Of a stretch of 64,000 nucleotides of DNA, positions 29,501 through 38,550 are shown piece after piece. This DNA is from Owenia fusiformis (lineage: Eukaryota; Annelida; Polychaeta; Sabellida; Oweniidae), in the NCBI GenBank assembly GCA_903813345.2, contig CAIIXF020000011.1:22179754-22243753 (forward strand), written 5' to 3'. The notes beneath the pieces were generated by a model. The model saw only the letters and a program-made list of their open reading frames with translations. It searched no databases and had not been told where the DNA came from. How positions within the stretch are numbered: the first letter of the stretch is position 1; every line of letters begins with the position of its first letter. Both the position numbers and the translations under genes were made by a program.

Positions 29501-32500
29501 TGAAATGACTTTTAAAAATGATTGAGTAGATAAGAATATTCAGCATTAATAAATTTGAAGACAAACCCTGTAGATTTAGGGGGGGGGGGGGGGACAAAAC
29601 AAATAGCCAGGGTATATTTTCTGCATAATGTTGCAGCTGTTAGTTTTAAAGTAAAATTCCCATTACACTTAGTGGTTTATAACCATCCAAAGGTCAAGTT
29701 GATTCTATTTTAAGCTGCTCTATATATCGCAACTTCTCAATATGAACTTAGCTACTTCAATGTTTTAAATAAAGAAATCTCATGAATGGGACATATATAC
29801 AGTAAAACAGATGAATAGTGAACACCTATATGTAGGAGTTCACAACAGAGAGGTGATTTTATATAGAAGTCAGTGGAGTATGTGCTTAGAAGAGGTGTTC
29901 ACTAGAAAGAGGTATTCACTAAGACAGGTTTTCTGTATGTTTAATTTGTGCATCTTAGGGGACATTTTTCTGAAGTGGCTTCAAGTTCAGATGAAAATTG
30001 CGCAAAATAGTGGACTCAAGTGGACACAAACAGATTTTCAGGTGAAGCGACCCTCTTTCTAAAATCTCAAGTAGGTGTAGCGCCTTCTTGCTTCAATGCA
30101 AGGGAAATCACTTATGTGCTATAATTTAAATTCTATCCATCTTTCTATAGACTACGAGAATAGTGGAATATATTTATGAAAAATAGCAATCACTTTTTTA
30201 TGGAAGGCAATGTTCTTTTTATTATTCATAATGTGATAAAATCCACAAATCATGGCTCTGTGTCATAATATTTTTGTAACTCTCTATGACTGTTTACCTA
30301 TAGTATACAGTTCTAAGTCCTCCACACATACAATCGTCCAACTTGCACTCTGTGTCATTTACAGGCCAAACATATCATGTAACAACAGATGGCATTGGCT
30401 AATAACTACATGTACATTTTAATGGGAGGCATCAAAAGATTGATGTCTGTTTAGAAAGCGGGGGGGGGGGTTCAATACTGAAGTTTTCTATCTGACAAAG
30501 TCAATGTCTTGTAATTTCATGAAGTCTGAGCTTTACAGCCTTCAAAGATACAGTTAAGCGACACAGACTTTACTATTGGAATGACCAATTTAGATGCTAA
30601 TTGCTAACCATCATTCTTGTAAAAAGGTTGCTGAAACTTCCATTAGGCAAGTTTCACCTTTTTGTTTTTCATTGCAATTCTTTGCCCCGATTTTCAACAC
30701 TTTGAGAATTAGGTTTTAAGGGGGTGGGGGGTCAGAGGTCAAACTTAATTCGTTAAGTTTTGAAACAGACATTGAACTTTTGATGCCTCCCCTAATGAAT
30801 AATAATATCTAAATGTTAGTTATGTTGTGATGCTAATCGAGAAGTTTTCAATGCAGATTGTACTACTACTATGAGGGTTTCAATCATGTTATAACAATTT
30901 TTCAAACTAATATGGGAGAATATCAGCAATGTGCAATGCCCTTAGTCTGTCTATACAAAGAAGTTAATGGAGCATATCCTATGAAGACATGTTCTTTTCA
31001 CTCAGAGACGGGACATTTTAGTAGCTAATTTTACCTATAAAACTCTGTAGAAAGGCACAAAGTGAATATACTGAAGATCTAACTAATCTCATGGGCCCCA
31101 TGAATATGTACAATGTACTGTTTATTACCAAATTCACAAAGAAGTACTACATACATCTACATCTTAAATAGAATTTCTGACAACAAGTACAGAGAAACAA
31201 CAGGGAAAATTATTAGAAATTTAATTTCAATAAGGATACGGCAAACAAGCAAGACATTTGGTAAAAAACAAGACACTTATTTCAAGTGATATAACAAAAT
31301 CTTGGTTTTCCTAATGAGAAACCGATCGATGGGATTCTCTATGAGATGTTTAATTTAGAAATCAGAATGACTTGCTCTTCTGTACTTTATTTGACCACGG
31401 AATTGCAAATCTTCCTTCGAGCTTCCACACCTATACATTTCATCACAACAGCAAGCGAGATGTGGGAGGGGTGGTGGGTGGGGGGGGTTCAGAGACTGGA
31501 TGCAATAGTACTACTCATTTTACCTTTTATTTTCTCAAGATATGTAGATTTATACAAAGCTTTCAAATCAAAGTGACCTTAACATTACACGATGTTGCGC
31601 ATACACAAAAATTTAATCGATATTACATGTATTTTAGTTGACCCAAAAGAGTTCTTATCTTTCTTGAGCTGATTAACTTGTTACAATCATATACAGTATC
31701 TGCAACAAGTGGGTATATATTTTAGGAACAGTGGTCCTTCAAGTATGTTGAAGTATATGACAGAATTTAAATTACCACAAAAGAAATACAAACCGTTCAT
31801 GATTTATTTGATTAATGCATAGTTTTTCATTCATGTCAAAATATGGCTGTTGGACTTAGTAATGAAATGCTGTTAAATCCAGTAATTTGACAAATTGGTG
31901 GCTTTCATGAATTTTGCATTTATTTATAGTATAATATGTGGAATATTACAAATTATTATCCAGTTAATAAAACATGAACATAACATTTTCTTCTAATGGA
32001 TGTACTCAGTCACCCCTACCCCTTCACTCCTTCCCCAAACACATACAGTGAAGCCTGTCTTAGTCAATAGCGAACACTTGTGTCTTGTCTAGTGAAAACC
32101 CCCTCTCAGCAAATAATCTACTGACTTCTGTATAAAATTGCCTCTCTGTAGTGAACACCCATTGAATAAATTGCCTCTCTGTAGTGAACACATCTTTGTG
32201 GCGCCATGTGTTCGGTGTACACTGGCTTTACTGTACTTCCGTACATGCATTTGACAGGAGAAGGAGATAACAGACATGCTGTATACCACTCAGGATCAAT
32301 ATCTTATTGAAGCTGATCAGTTAACTGATCCAATGATTGAAATGGAATGTCTCACATGACATAAGCTTGGGAGAATAATACCTCCTTATATCAGATATTA
32401 ACAAACATCAACATATGAAAGAGGATACATGTACAAAAGGGAAAACAGATTTCTACAAGGATTTAGCAGGGGTTTCATTAGCAGCAGGCAACAGGTGATT

Positions 32501-34336
32501 TTCATCGCTTGTTTTCACAAAATCGCCTGTTGTTTTTAGGGACTTTTCAACTTTTCCATGTTAAATTTATGATTTCCATTAATTTTGCCTGCTGTTTTCA
32601 TTTATTTAGCCTGTTGTGAGAAATTCTAGTGAAAACCATGTTTAGTGCATTGAGTGAAATAATTTAGGACATGGAGAAAATAAAAATATTGAATGTATTA
32701 GATAACAATGAGACAAATACAGAAGAGGCAATCAATTTTATATACAATGTCAGAGCTAATTTTGTCTAATGCTGGTATTGTATTAAACTGCGGGTGTTGT
32801 GTAGCTTTGATACACTCACATTAATAGTTGATCTAACTGATATGTAATACTTGGAATGAAACTATGATATGGATGTGATAATATATTCATCTGTTTTTAA
32901 CAAGCAATCAGCTTTTAACTGCAATATAATGTGCAAACTATCATTTGCTCTCAGAACTAAGGATAACATTTGAATAAACCATTGACATTTATCTCATATC
33001 ATTCATCTCTCTTGAGCACTTATCCTTGCTGGCCTTATTGAACGCTTCGGACTATCTTGAGTGTTTCATGGTCAAGATTGGTAAAATTCCTCAAGTGAAC
33101 ACCGTGTACAGAAAGTATTGTTTGTACATCATGTACTGTACTATTCTTCAGAATACAGACATGTACATGATTGAATTAGCAATTGAATGCATATGACAGT
33201 ATTTTTTCTTTAAAGGGACCTCCCCCTAAAACTATGCCATTTTGACAAATTTAAAGCAGGGGGGAATAACCCCAGGGTTCAAAGAAGACATATGTCTAAC
33301 ATGTAACACTGTTTTGAGAAGACACATTGTCCTGATTGGTCAAATCGACAGACAATGGCGGTTTCAAAATTTTTCGAAACATGCTTCGAATAATATTATG
33401 TTAATTTCTGGCATGTTGATTAATATCATAGCTTGATATTTTGGATCAAGATAAAGAAAGGTGTAATGAATATGCTTACATCGATTAAAACATCACGACG
33501 ACGTGTTATTTTCGAAAAATAACTGGTGAGAAGCGCAAAGGAAGGTGGCAAACGAAGGTGGTATGCAAGAGAGTTAATTATTTATATCTGTTATCTCTTA
33601 AGCTCTGGGGCTTCCCCCCTCTTCATTTAAAGGAGAATGATAGTTTCTGACAGTCAATTATTTTTAAAAAATGATGTCATAATGATTCAGAAGATCAATT
33701 ATGATGTAAAAATAAGAATCCTCTGTTGATTACATTATACTTCCCCTTGGAATTTTGAAACTGTTTCTGTGATAATAATTGTTCAATAACTTAACCTGTT
33801 GTTTTCATCTGTTTTGCCCATTGTCAGAAATTCTATTGAAACCTGAGACTAAATGATCTCTAATTAAAAAAAAATGTCAACATTAATTTGCCCCTTCTTA
33901 TGAGGGGTAGTTTGTTTAAATCTTCCTAAAGTACTTACAAATCAATCAGTTTTCTGTTCATTGCTTTACATTCTTGGAGGACGTCATCTTCGTCCATTAA
34001 CTCTGTCAATGTCACATCCTGCATGAAAATATAAACAAATACAAAATACATTCTGGATGTATATAACTTGTTTATTGTTGCGTCAAAAAAGATTCACAAC
34101 TAATGAAAAGGTAAATTTCAGTCTCCAAAACTCCTTTGAAAAAATCACTTATCTCAATGGGAACTTCATAAAAAAAATCACATTTTCTTCATCAATTATT
34201 TATCAATTGGTAAATTGGTCATTTGCTCTTTATTACAGTGGATTCAGCACCAATAATTTATAATACGATATACACCTACCTCTTTGTCCAGCAGGGTGTC
34301 TATATGAGACGTGAGGAGGTTGAACTTCCAGAACAT
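5529..34336 (-). CDS. PPP6R3: PP6 regulatory subunit (SAPS family), 26 coding exons
   Basis: Scaffold subunit that binds the protein phosphatase 6 catalytic subunit through its SAPS domain and directs it to substrates with ankyrin-repeat partners; one invertebrate gene probably corresponds to vertebrate PPP6R1/2/3. Exons on the minus strand: 34336-34280, 34018-33939, 28961-28875, 27783-27597, 27247-27110, 26710-26645, 26361-26249, 26007-25895, 25605-25481, 25153-24995, 24657-24532, 23847-23783, 23518-23400, 23018-22933, 22545-22456, 20162-20065, 18810-18750, 17505-17378, 17160-17009, 16714-16474, 15992-15901, 15610-15508, 14963-14736, 8407-8282, 7856-7752, 5604-5529. They sum to 3021 nt (1006 aa) with every phase compatible. 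Family hallmarks: start [81 protein letters not shown] and C-terminus NGPV. Residues about 20-505 are the conserved SAPS part; the rest is Ser/Pro/acidic and probably disordered. Least certain are the acceptor at 7857 and the donor of 23518-23400 (GTTGGT). Confidence 0.95.
5998..6137. mobile_element. Short copy of the TGTCACCAC repeat family
   Basis: Begins near AAAATGTCACCACC, continues with TTGTTACAGACACCGACC, and ends with CTATAACAATATGTCACCAC followed by an imperfect inverse. The same end sequence closes the large tandem element at about 9745-10862, and a third partial copy lies at about 15772-15840. This suggests a nonautonomous family with a hairpin end. Confidence 0.55.
9745..10665. 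repeat. Tandem array of about six 120-160 bp units
   Basis: The phrases GAAGCAAGTTGAAAA, GACCTTGAGAAGGTCATTGA and TTTCTGAGAACATGTAGATG recur about six times with internal length changes. The CAAATCTAAAGTCA segment is itself duplicated or triplicated within units. The array is followed by a GCC-rich stretch and a hairpin end. A core of tandem units of about 160 bp with a structured 3' end resembles bivalve 'pearl' elements or Helentrons; that comparison is inference. It lies in the largest PPP6R intron. Confidence 0.8.
10766..10863. repeat. Duplicated hairpin end of the tandem element
   Basis: A block of about 50 bp (ACGGAGACCATAACAATATG followed by the palindrome) occurs twice in direct repeat. 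Each copy ends in TATGTCACCAC, a 5 nt loop and GTGGTGACATA, an exact 11 bp stem. A stem-loop of this kind is typical of Helitron-type 3' ends. Confidence 0.7.
10897..11961 (+). mobile_element. Mariner-family DNA transposon relic, 1065 bp
   Basis: Terminal inverted repeats begin CAGGGCGTTCAGTAAGTAAA and match for about 45 bp at both ends. TA stands on both sides (10895-10896 and 11962-11963), the standard mariner target duplication. The inside keeps only the 3' part of a transposase frame. The insertion is on the promoter side of the first intron-nested gene, and the equivalent place beside the second nested gene (about 13690) is uninterrupted. Confidence 0.93.
11267..11674 (+). pseudogene. 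Mariner transposase C-terminal fragment
   Basis: The frame keeps the mariner signatures FHQDNAPSH (second catalytic Asp), YSPDKAPC and a [15 protein letters not shown] tail. In mariners the third catalytic residue is the Asp of the AP(S/C)D motif, 34 residues after the Asp of QDN. Here that position reads APCG, so the third Asp is lost. The N-terminal DNA-binding half and the first catalytic Asp are not readable in frame upstream. At about 135 residues against a usual 340-350, this is a dead copy. It could still be mobilised in trans because both ends look intact. Confidence 0.9.
11968..12078 (+). other. Predicted noncoding first exon of nested gene 1
   Basis: The block from ACACACAAACCTTCC to ACACAATTAAG|GTAAAA is conserved in the duplicate at 13692-13798, including a donor-like AAG|GTAA at the same place. 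A matching acceptor precedes the coding exon at 12518. The first-exon start is not determinable. Confidence 0.4.
12548..13027 (+). CDS. Uncharacterised intron-nested protein, copy 1 (159 aa)
   Basis: I do not recognise the family. The frame is intact, on the strand opposite to the host gene PPP6R. A splice acceptor (CCACTTGCAG) ends at 12517, so translation most likely starts at the ATG at 12548 in context AGAAATGG. The product shares close to half its residues with the neighbour at 14053-14538. Shared blocks are GPx[43 protein letters not shown] and a C-terminal EKWQK.E. No signal peptide or membrane segment is evident, so it is probably a small soluble intracellular protein. Two intact paralogues with conserved flanking splice signals argue for real genes. 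Function unknown. Confidence 0.72.
   Translation: MASHGQILDIITIQYRPLNPVMYQNPPGHELAVSGPPGMIQKLLAELKIVDSKCNCMSITADNQFESDSLNCQRKVFQMPSSSGMNGWCPENFHNPLNDQEFMFKHVAGAILAKQGWKLIGLCEDRNFITRSVNTDTSPDNLCRGYTECSYIEKWQKIE
13113..13287. mobile_element. 175 bp MITE, GGGTTTCA family, copy 1
   Basis: Ends are GGGTTTCATTAG and CTAGTGAAACCC, an imperfect inverted repeat. The interior contains CAGCAGGCAACAGG and TTTTTAGGGACTTTTCAAC. A close full copy lies at 32470-32637. Partial copies lie at about 33795-33846 and, inverted, at about 54487-54527. Confidence 0.75.
13692..13798 (+). other. Predicted noncoding first exon of nested gene 2
   Basis: Homologous to 11968-12078 and ends in GAATTAAG|GTAATA. The upstream sequence ATTACACACAAACC corresponds to the uninterrupted mariner target site. 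The acceptor TTTACTTACAG ends at 14025. Confidence 0.4.
14053..14538 (+). CDS. Uncharacterised intron-nested protein, copy 2 (161 aa)
   Basis: Tandem paralogue of 12548-13027, lying about 1 kb downstream in the same orientation and ending 197 bp from a PPP6R exon on the other strand. The start ATG at 14053 follows an acceptor at 14025 by 27 nt, with the same AGAAATGGC context as copy 1. The C-terminal part ([19 protein letters not shown], then [13 protein letters not shown]) is the best conserved. A Tyr/Gly/Gln-rich insert (about residues 130-152) separates it from the ending EKWQKTE. A canonical AATAAA lies 72 nt after the stop codon. No family or function recognised. Confidence 0.75.
   Translation: MATYHNGENDIMTLQYQYPVYIDPTNCVNKFTVTGPSGMIEELLAELKKVNSGCNLTDLRCDYLQSNLLNCQRRVFELHKDEYHHGPQNDQEFMFKHFAGAILAKRGWKLIGLSEDSNFIPRRSSGMNEQQAYNLYGYGYDYQQDIPYVERSYTEKWQKTE
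14610..14615 (+). terminator. Poly(A) signal of nested gene 2
   Basis: AATAAA lies 72 nt after the stop codon at 14538 and before a PPP6R exon on the opposite strand, so a short 3' UTR would avoid that exon. Confidence 0.55.
15339..15424. repeat. 21 bp minisatellite, four copies
   Basis: ATGATGACAATAAGTGAAAT(A) repeats four times with almost no variation, in a PPP6R intron. Confidence 0.9.
17506..18570. repeat. Threefold duplication of a PPP6R splice acceptor, split by a transposon
   Basis: A unit of about 95 bp starting in the first ten bases of the PPP6R exon 17505-17378 and running through its acceptor into the intron occurs three times. The true junction is at 17505/17506, a copy is near 17590-17605 and a third near 18526-18545. 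On the minus strand the third reads TTTGCAG followed by CTGAATACAG, so it keeps a usable AG. The middle copy reads GGAG and is weaker. The 834 bp TTAA element sits between the second and third copies. Confidence 0.75.
17612..18445. mobile_element. 834 bp nonautonomous TTAA-flanked element
   Basis: TTAA occurs at 17608-17611 and 18446-18449. The ends AGGCCCCATATAAAGTTT and AGTCCCCGTCTAAAGTTT (read inward) are inverted repeats. TTAA duplications are used by piggyBac and Kolobok transposons; no transposase frame remains to decide between them. Confidence 0.75.
18811..18940. repeat. ACATTGTATTTTCA minisatellite
   Basis: Five or six degenerate copies of about 22 bp (ACACATTGTATTTTCATTAA) adjoin the acceptor side of PPP6R exon 18810-18750. 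Confidence 0.7.
19735..20045. repeat. CATTTATTTCACTCA minisatellite
   Basis: Roughly 20 bp units alternating between TAAGCATTTATTTCACTCA and TTAATTCCATTAAGCATT fill about 300 bp just downstream (minus strand) of the donor of PPP6R exon 20162-20065. The exon itself is not part of the unit. Confidence 0.75.
20240..20465. repeat. About 74 bp tandem repeat rich in CCAAT boxes
   Basis: Three copies of a unit containing GATTGGTCAATTTTTGCAAA and TTTGGTTACCATAGTAAATA. Each carries one or two ATTGG pentamers, the reverse of CCAAT. Lies upstream (minus strand) of PPP6R exon 20162-20065. Confidence 0.8.
22590..22755. mobile_element. GTGGAACACC-family MITE, subfamily 2
   Basis: Starts near ACAATGAAACCTGC, contains repeated AAGTGGAACACCTC and AACTTAATGTTAAATGAACC, and ends CAAGTTTTACTGT. 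The ends are imperfect inverted repeats of the ACAGTAAAACCTG type. A relative with the same internal phrase lies at about 52317-52455; a shorter relative lies at 28331-28405. Confidence 0.6.
23975..24125. mobile_element. 151 bp fold-back MITE with long stem
   Basis: Almost the whole element is one inverted repeat. The left arm (ATCACACCGGAATAGCCTGA onward to GGCGGACATAACC) is matched by the right arm ending GGCTATTCCGGGGTGAT, with a few mismatches and a loop of about 20 nt. It lies in a PPP6R intron and would form a hairpin of about 60 bp in the transcript. Confidence 0.85.
27784..27868. repeat. 42 bp tandem duplication carrying a PPP6R splice acceptor
   Basis: CCTGGAAACAAAGAATATAA at the true acceptor of PPP6R exon 27783-27597 recurs 42 bp further into the intron as TCTGGAAATAAAGAATATGA. 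On the minus strand this places a second TTTATTTCCAG 42 nt upstream of the real TTTGTTTCCAG. Confidence 0.8.
28331..28405. mobile_element. Short GTGGAACACC-family MITE
   Basis: ACAGTTAACCCTGTGCAAGT, then GGAACACC repeats, ending in an imperfect inverse (GTGTTCCACTAACAGG). Related to the copies at 22590 and 52317. Confidence 0.55.
28536..28874. repeat. Minisatellite built from the donor of PPP6R exon 28961-28875
   Basis: About eleven copies of a 29-32 bp unit lie directly downstream (minus strand) of the exon's donor. Each includes the last ten or so bases of the exon (GTTAGATACAA) and the start of the intron (GTAAGC or variants GTACGC, GTATGA). A 90 bp higher-order unit is repeated at 28651-28740 and 28741-28830. 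The distal copies are the most degenerate. Confidence 0.9.
29798..29940. mobile_element. GTGAACACC-family MITE, subfamily 1
   Basis: ACAGTAAAACAGATGAATAG to ACTAAGACAGGTTTTCTGT. Internal AGAGGTGATTTTATATAGAA and AGTCAGTGGAGTATGTGCTT are shared with the copy at about 61575-61720 and, inverted, with 32047-32236. Confidence 0.65.
30424..30791. mobile_element. 368 bp element with about 30 bp inverted ends
   Basis: GGGAGGCATCAAAAGATTGA at the left is matched by the inverse at the right (TTTTGATGCCTCCC), extending inward to the ATGTCTGTTT segment. No coding potential. Intronic. Confidence 0.75.
32047..32236. mobile_element. GTGAACACC-family MITE, subfamily 1 (inverted copy)
   Basis: From ACAGTGAAGCCTGTCTTAGT to CACTGGCTTTACTGTA. 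The segment TTGCCTCTCTGTAGTGAACA is present twice, showing an internal duplication. Confidence 0.65.
32470..32637. mobile_element. GGGTTTCA-family MITE, copy 2
   Basis: Near-identical to 13113-13287 through the middle (AATCGCCTGTTGTTTTTAGG, CATTTATTTAGCC). The ends are GGGTTTCATTAG and CTAGTGAAAACC. Confidence 0.75.
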
Positions 34337-34356
34337 CTTCCACCTTTTTATTAGAT
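34337..34356 (-). other. 5' UTR part of PPP6R exon carrying the start codon
   Basis: A pyrimidine-rich tract ending TTTTTCAG (minus strand) lies directly before 34356, so the exon with the MFWKF start has 20 nt of 5' UTR and at least one further noncoding exon lies upstream. Candidate donors on the minus strand are at 36831 (GTAAGT), 36381 (GTAAGT) and 35833 (AAG|GTAAGT, inside the left arm of the 129 bp inverted repeat). None can be chosen without RNA data. Confidence 0.6.
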
Positions 34357-35753
34357 CTGAAAAAGTTGAAATATGTCATTATCTTTAAAACTGAATCACA
34401 AAAGTTATATCCTAAAATATAGTTAATTGAAACAAATTATAAGATAATACTAGCCGCCATAATCTTCCAATCCGGCTCTTTTGCTCTCCTTTCAATGTGC
34501 CATATATTTTTCAAAAACTCCATTCTAGAAATGTTGAGTAGCTTATCAAGATGTTCAATCTTGAAACTTGACAGATAAGTATGCTCTATGCATTTTTAGT
34601 CATTGAACAAAGCGATATGAATGTTGATAGATACATCAAATAAACTAAAGTCGTCCAAAAATATAATTTTTACTTTCATATACTGATTCCCTCCAACTCC
34701 AAAAAATATAATAAAACATTTTTGTATTCTTTCAAAGACATCCATTAATTTGAACAAAATATAATGGGACTCTATCCCCTCCCCCATTCTAAAGGCATAT
34801 GCCAGCTATACAGTATTGACATCACCCCTAAGGTATGATCTAAGTGGTTGCTAATTACCACAATCATCAAATTGACCTATCAGATAGAAAATACTATGAC
34901 TGGGGGATATATACCACAACATGCAGATATGAAGTATCATATGTGCCACTGACCTTCAAATTATCATTTTTTGGCTACTCTAAAATAAGGTGTTATACAA
35001 TGTTACACTGAGAAAAGGTATAACAAGAACATGAACAAATCATCATTTCGGAGCACCAAGCTTAGAATACTATCATAAACCATTTCTGGAGTTAAGTTTA
35101 AGCTTCTTAGAATGCAAAGCCTAATATATGGATAAAAGCTACTATATAATGCTTCATTCTGTATAACCATCGTTATATAAATCAATATTGAGATTTTAAG
35201 TACCATGAAAAGATAAAAAGTATTTTATTTGAAATGTAAAGTCAAAGCTTTTATCAAAACAAGTTTTGAGTGCAATTAATGTTGAAGAATCATTCATTAT
35301 TTGGACAAATGAAAGCAATTTTATGATAAGACATAAAAAAAGTAAATAATATAAAACACAATCATTTTCCATAGGCCTATTACTTTTAGATTGAGTTATG
35401 AGATAACAGAAGTTTTTCTTCATAATCATTGTAAGGTATGTTAGTTATAGCGATTCTACTACATTAAAAACTAAAAACTAGGTAGATCATATGTGATCGG
35501 TAAGATATATGACAGATTCATTTTATTTGTCCGACAAGCCAAGGTAAATCATTTGAATTTGAAAAAAGGTTTGAATAAATAATATATGCAGTAGCCTAGT
35601 ATGTATCCAACAGACTGAATGAGATTTATTCTGTTATGATTGATATCCTTCGCATGAAAATCTCGGCGATATTTTATGCACATAAATATCTCTATAATTA
35701 CAAGAATGTTTATGATGAAAACTGGTGAATATGTTGAAGAGATGTTCATCTTA

Positions 35754-36584
35754 CTACTACTTTTTGCAAGGCCTGACTTCGTCGCTAACATGCTAAATAT
35801 AAGAGTTAGCTGACGTTTGGGAGTCTGACTTACCTTCTAAAGGTTAGAACCCGAATCTTAATGAAACCATATCACCTTTGTTGCGTCGATGATGATGCAT
35901 AAACATAGCATTTGATAGAAATTAGTGTAAATGCTTTTCCGACTTTTTCATTTTTCATCAATGTTGACTTTCGGGAAGGCGTTGTAGTTATCACGAAATA
36001 ACGCATTGACCCTTGAACTTTACTTTGTTGACGTGTCAACCAAGCATGTCTGGTGTGAAAATTAAAAGAATATTAAGCAATGTTCTACATCCGCCAAGCT
36101 AAGTGAAGTAGCCAATATAAAATTACCAATTTCGAGTGAAGTACGCAACGAACGAAACTGCGTGATCTACAGTCCCACTATTTGTCTGAACGAAATGCTA
36201 CGTAGAAATATGAGCCGTCTACTGTATTAGTCGATTAATAGAGTAAGACCTGTTGGTGATGCTTTATAATTTAGACCAAAACATTGAAGAACATACGAAC
36301 CTGTAAATCGTGAAAACAACGAACAAATATTCGGTTTTCATATATGTTCGGTAATTTTTCGTATTGAAACTTCCGGAACTTACAAGGAAATCATTCATTT
36401 TCTCGGTCCATGATTTACCTCTTGGATGTTGTGGCAAATTCTCCATGGTTGACGGAACAAAGGTGATATGGTTTCATTAAGATTCGGGTTCTAACCTTTA
36501 GAAGGTAAGTCAGACTCCCAAACGTCAGCTAACTCTTATATTTAGCATGTTAGCGACGAAGTCAGGCCTTGCAAAAAGTAGTAG
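35754..36584. repeat. Perfect 129 bp inverted repeat at the PPP6R 5' end
   Basis: Arms 35754-35882 and 36456-36584 are identical in inverted orientation over all 129 bases, around a 573 bp core. Each arm carries a good donor context (CTTTAGAAG|GTAAGT): on the minus strand in the left arm (toward PPP6R) and on the plus strand in the right arm. It is either a young fold-back transposon that supplies a first exon to PPP6R, or an inverted duplication of a host first exon. Part of the core resembles the core of 56594-57430. Confidence 0.85.
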
Positions 36585-37099
36585 AAAAAATATTTGTATA
36601 AGGCGGATACACAATTTTGAGCTAAATTGTGACAAGGATGTCGAGTCTCACAGTCCTGTAGCAACAACTTATACTCATAAAGATAGTCGTGAAAAGGTTC
36701 TGAGTCAGTAGATGTGCAGAACATATTGTGAAAGTGAGTCAACGACCCGAGTTTCGGGATTATGTTTCAAAGAAATCTGCCATCAAGAAGTCTACCCGAA
36801 AAAACTTGTAACATTAATAGTTCTACTTACTCAATCACCTAGTAAAATGTAAATATAATATGTTGCCGATGTTAGAATCTCATTCTTCTTGTTAAGGTTA
36901 TCTATCTTCAGTAGTTTGACCTGTCCACTTCGAAAAGTTTTTTCCGTTTTTATTTTCGAGAGGTAATCGCACAGGAACCGCTAAAACATCAGTTTCCTGG
37001 CAGATTTCGCCTTCTGTAGATATTCAGATTTGTAGAAAAATAGTTCTTCTAAATCGTCACATAGGTTTACAGTCGTATTACCACAAGATTAATCGATTA

Positions 37100-37215
37100 A
37101 TTAGTTGTTATCGATGGGCGGGAAGGAAACCAAAATTTTACAAAATGGCGAACTATCCCATAATGTCAAATCTCGCGCGAGTTTCTGAGATTTTACGAGA
37201 GTTGTCAGATTCCGC
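37100..37215 (-). promoter_or_regulatory. Possible PPP6R promoter
   Basis: Against an AT-rich background this stretch has several CpGs, including CTCGCGCGAG, and CGCCATTTTG on the minus strand, which fits a YY1 site (AAAATGGCG in the other sense). It is the best candidate start region upstream of the PPP6R coding exons. No TATA box is obvious. Confidence 0.3.
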
Positions 37216-37599
37216 AGGATGATCAAACAGAGCTGAAAGTATCTGACTGTATGTATACATTCAGGTGGCATTTCAAGTTTTATCTTCATAAATCATTGCG
37301 TTGAATGTACGTTGTCTGCTTGCCATACAAGTACATACACATAAAATAAACCGGGTAGACCTAAAAGTTTACAGGGAGGGTGGAGGAATGGATTAAAAAA
37401 GTTTTTGTTTTCAAAGGTGAGGGAACATCATGTCAGTCCTAGTTTGGAATAAAATCACTTAGTAGACATAGGCTACTGACAGGAGCGTACCGGCTAGTTA
37501 CAATTTACGTCACAAAAATACTCTAAATGTTCCATCTTTCAATACTGTAACTCATGGCAGACACTCTTTTAGAGTTGATGCATGCTACATGTCAGGCCA

Positions 37600-38073
37600 C
37601 GGACCCGTGAACTTTCGTGTACTGTATGTATATACTGGAACAATCCACAGATATTGGCCAGATAGTTTTCTAGTAGGATCTCATAGGCTCAAAGAATATT
37701 TATTGAGCTACTGATCCGACTACAAAAGAATCTGTCCGGGATCTATGGAACAATCTACCCAGTGATCTCAGAGTATTGTGTATCTCTAACAGAGTTCAAA
37801 AAAGGCTAAGAACGGTGAAAACTGCAAATGTGCAGTATGTAAATGTAAAATGTAAATGTTTCAGATTCTCTGTGTAACTATGTAAGTGTATTTTAGCATG
37901 ACATATGATAATCTATTGATATTTAAGTATCGTGTTAACACTGTTACATGTTTTAAAATTTTATTTTAAGGATTTCTATGTCTATATGTCGGTCAATAGC
38001 GCTTGCGCTAATGTTTATTGTACAAAAAAGTATCCGACTTGAAATAAATATTGATATGATATGATATGATATG
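37600..38073 (+). mobile_element. LINE 3' end with GATAT microsatellite tail
   Basis: The segment encodes DPTTKESVRDLWNNLPSDLR, the typical C-terminal WNxLPxxLR phrase of non-LTR retrotransposon ORF2 proteins, followed by a stop, a short 3' UTR and a (TGATA)n tail at 38050-38073. Only the extreme 3' end is present, as expected for a 5'-truncated insertion. CR1/L2-like by style, but the clade cannot be fixed from so little. Confidence 0.65.
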
Positions 38074-38550
38074 TATTTCCCCCACCGATATTTTCCCAAA
38101 ACGATACCCTTGCAGATTTGTTCCGTTTATAAAACTCGGGGCGCATGCATGGTGTTACGAGGTAAACACGATACAAAAATATGTCATATTCCAAAATGCA
38201 TATTCACTTACGGTGCATGATAGATTCACCTAGGAATTATTTGTTGCATTGTTTTACCTACGTTTGTGGAGCGATCAGTGTATTTTTAACCAATTAAAGT
38301 CACCAGCGGTCGACAAAGACCAGATAGAAACCTACAAAAACACGTGTGCTAATATACTGTTTTATCCTATGCCAAGTAGAGTTTTAGGGAGATAAGTTGG
38401 TAAGATATATCCCGTATCCTGATTTTGAGGTTTCCATATCCTGAACCTCCATATCTCCCGCCATATCTCCCGCTCCAGAGCATATCTTCCCGCTTCGAAA
38501 ACAATTTGAAAAAATAAGAAAAATAGAAAAAAAGATGTGAGAAAATTGAA

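Noticed and set aside
29579-29593. Long G runs (also near 30462, 39657, 42267, 45248) as G-quadruplex or regulatory signals
   Set aside because: Pure homopolymers in introns and intergenic DNA, with length often unreliable in sequencing; no further support.
36264-36446. Minus-strand MENLPQHPRGKSWTEKMNDFL frame as a PPP6R N-terminal exon
   Set aside because: Splicing its GTAAGT donor to the acceptor at 34356 gives a stop after two codons, so it could only be an upstream frame.
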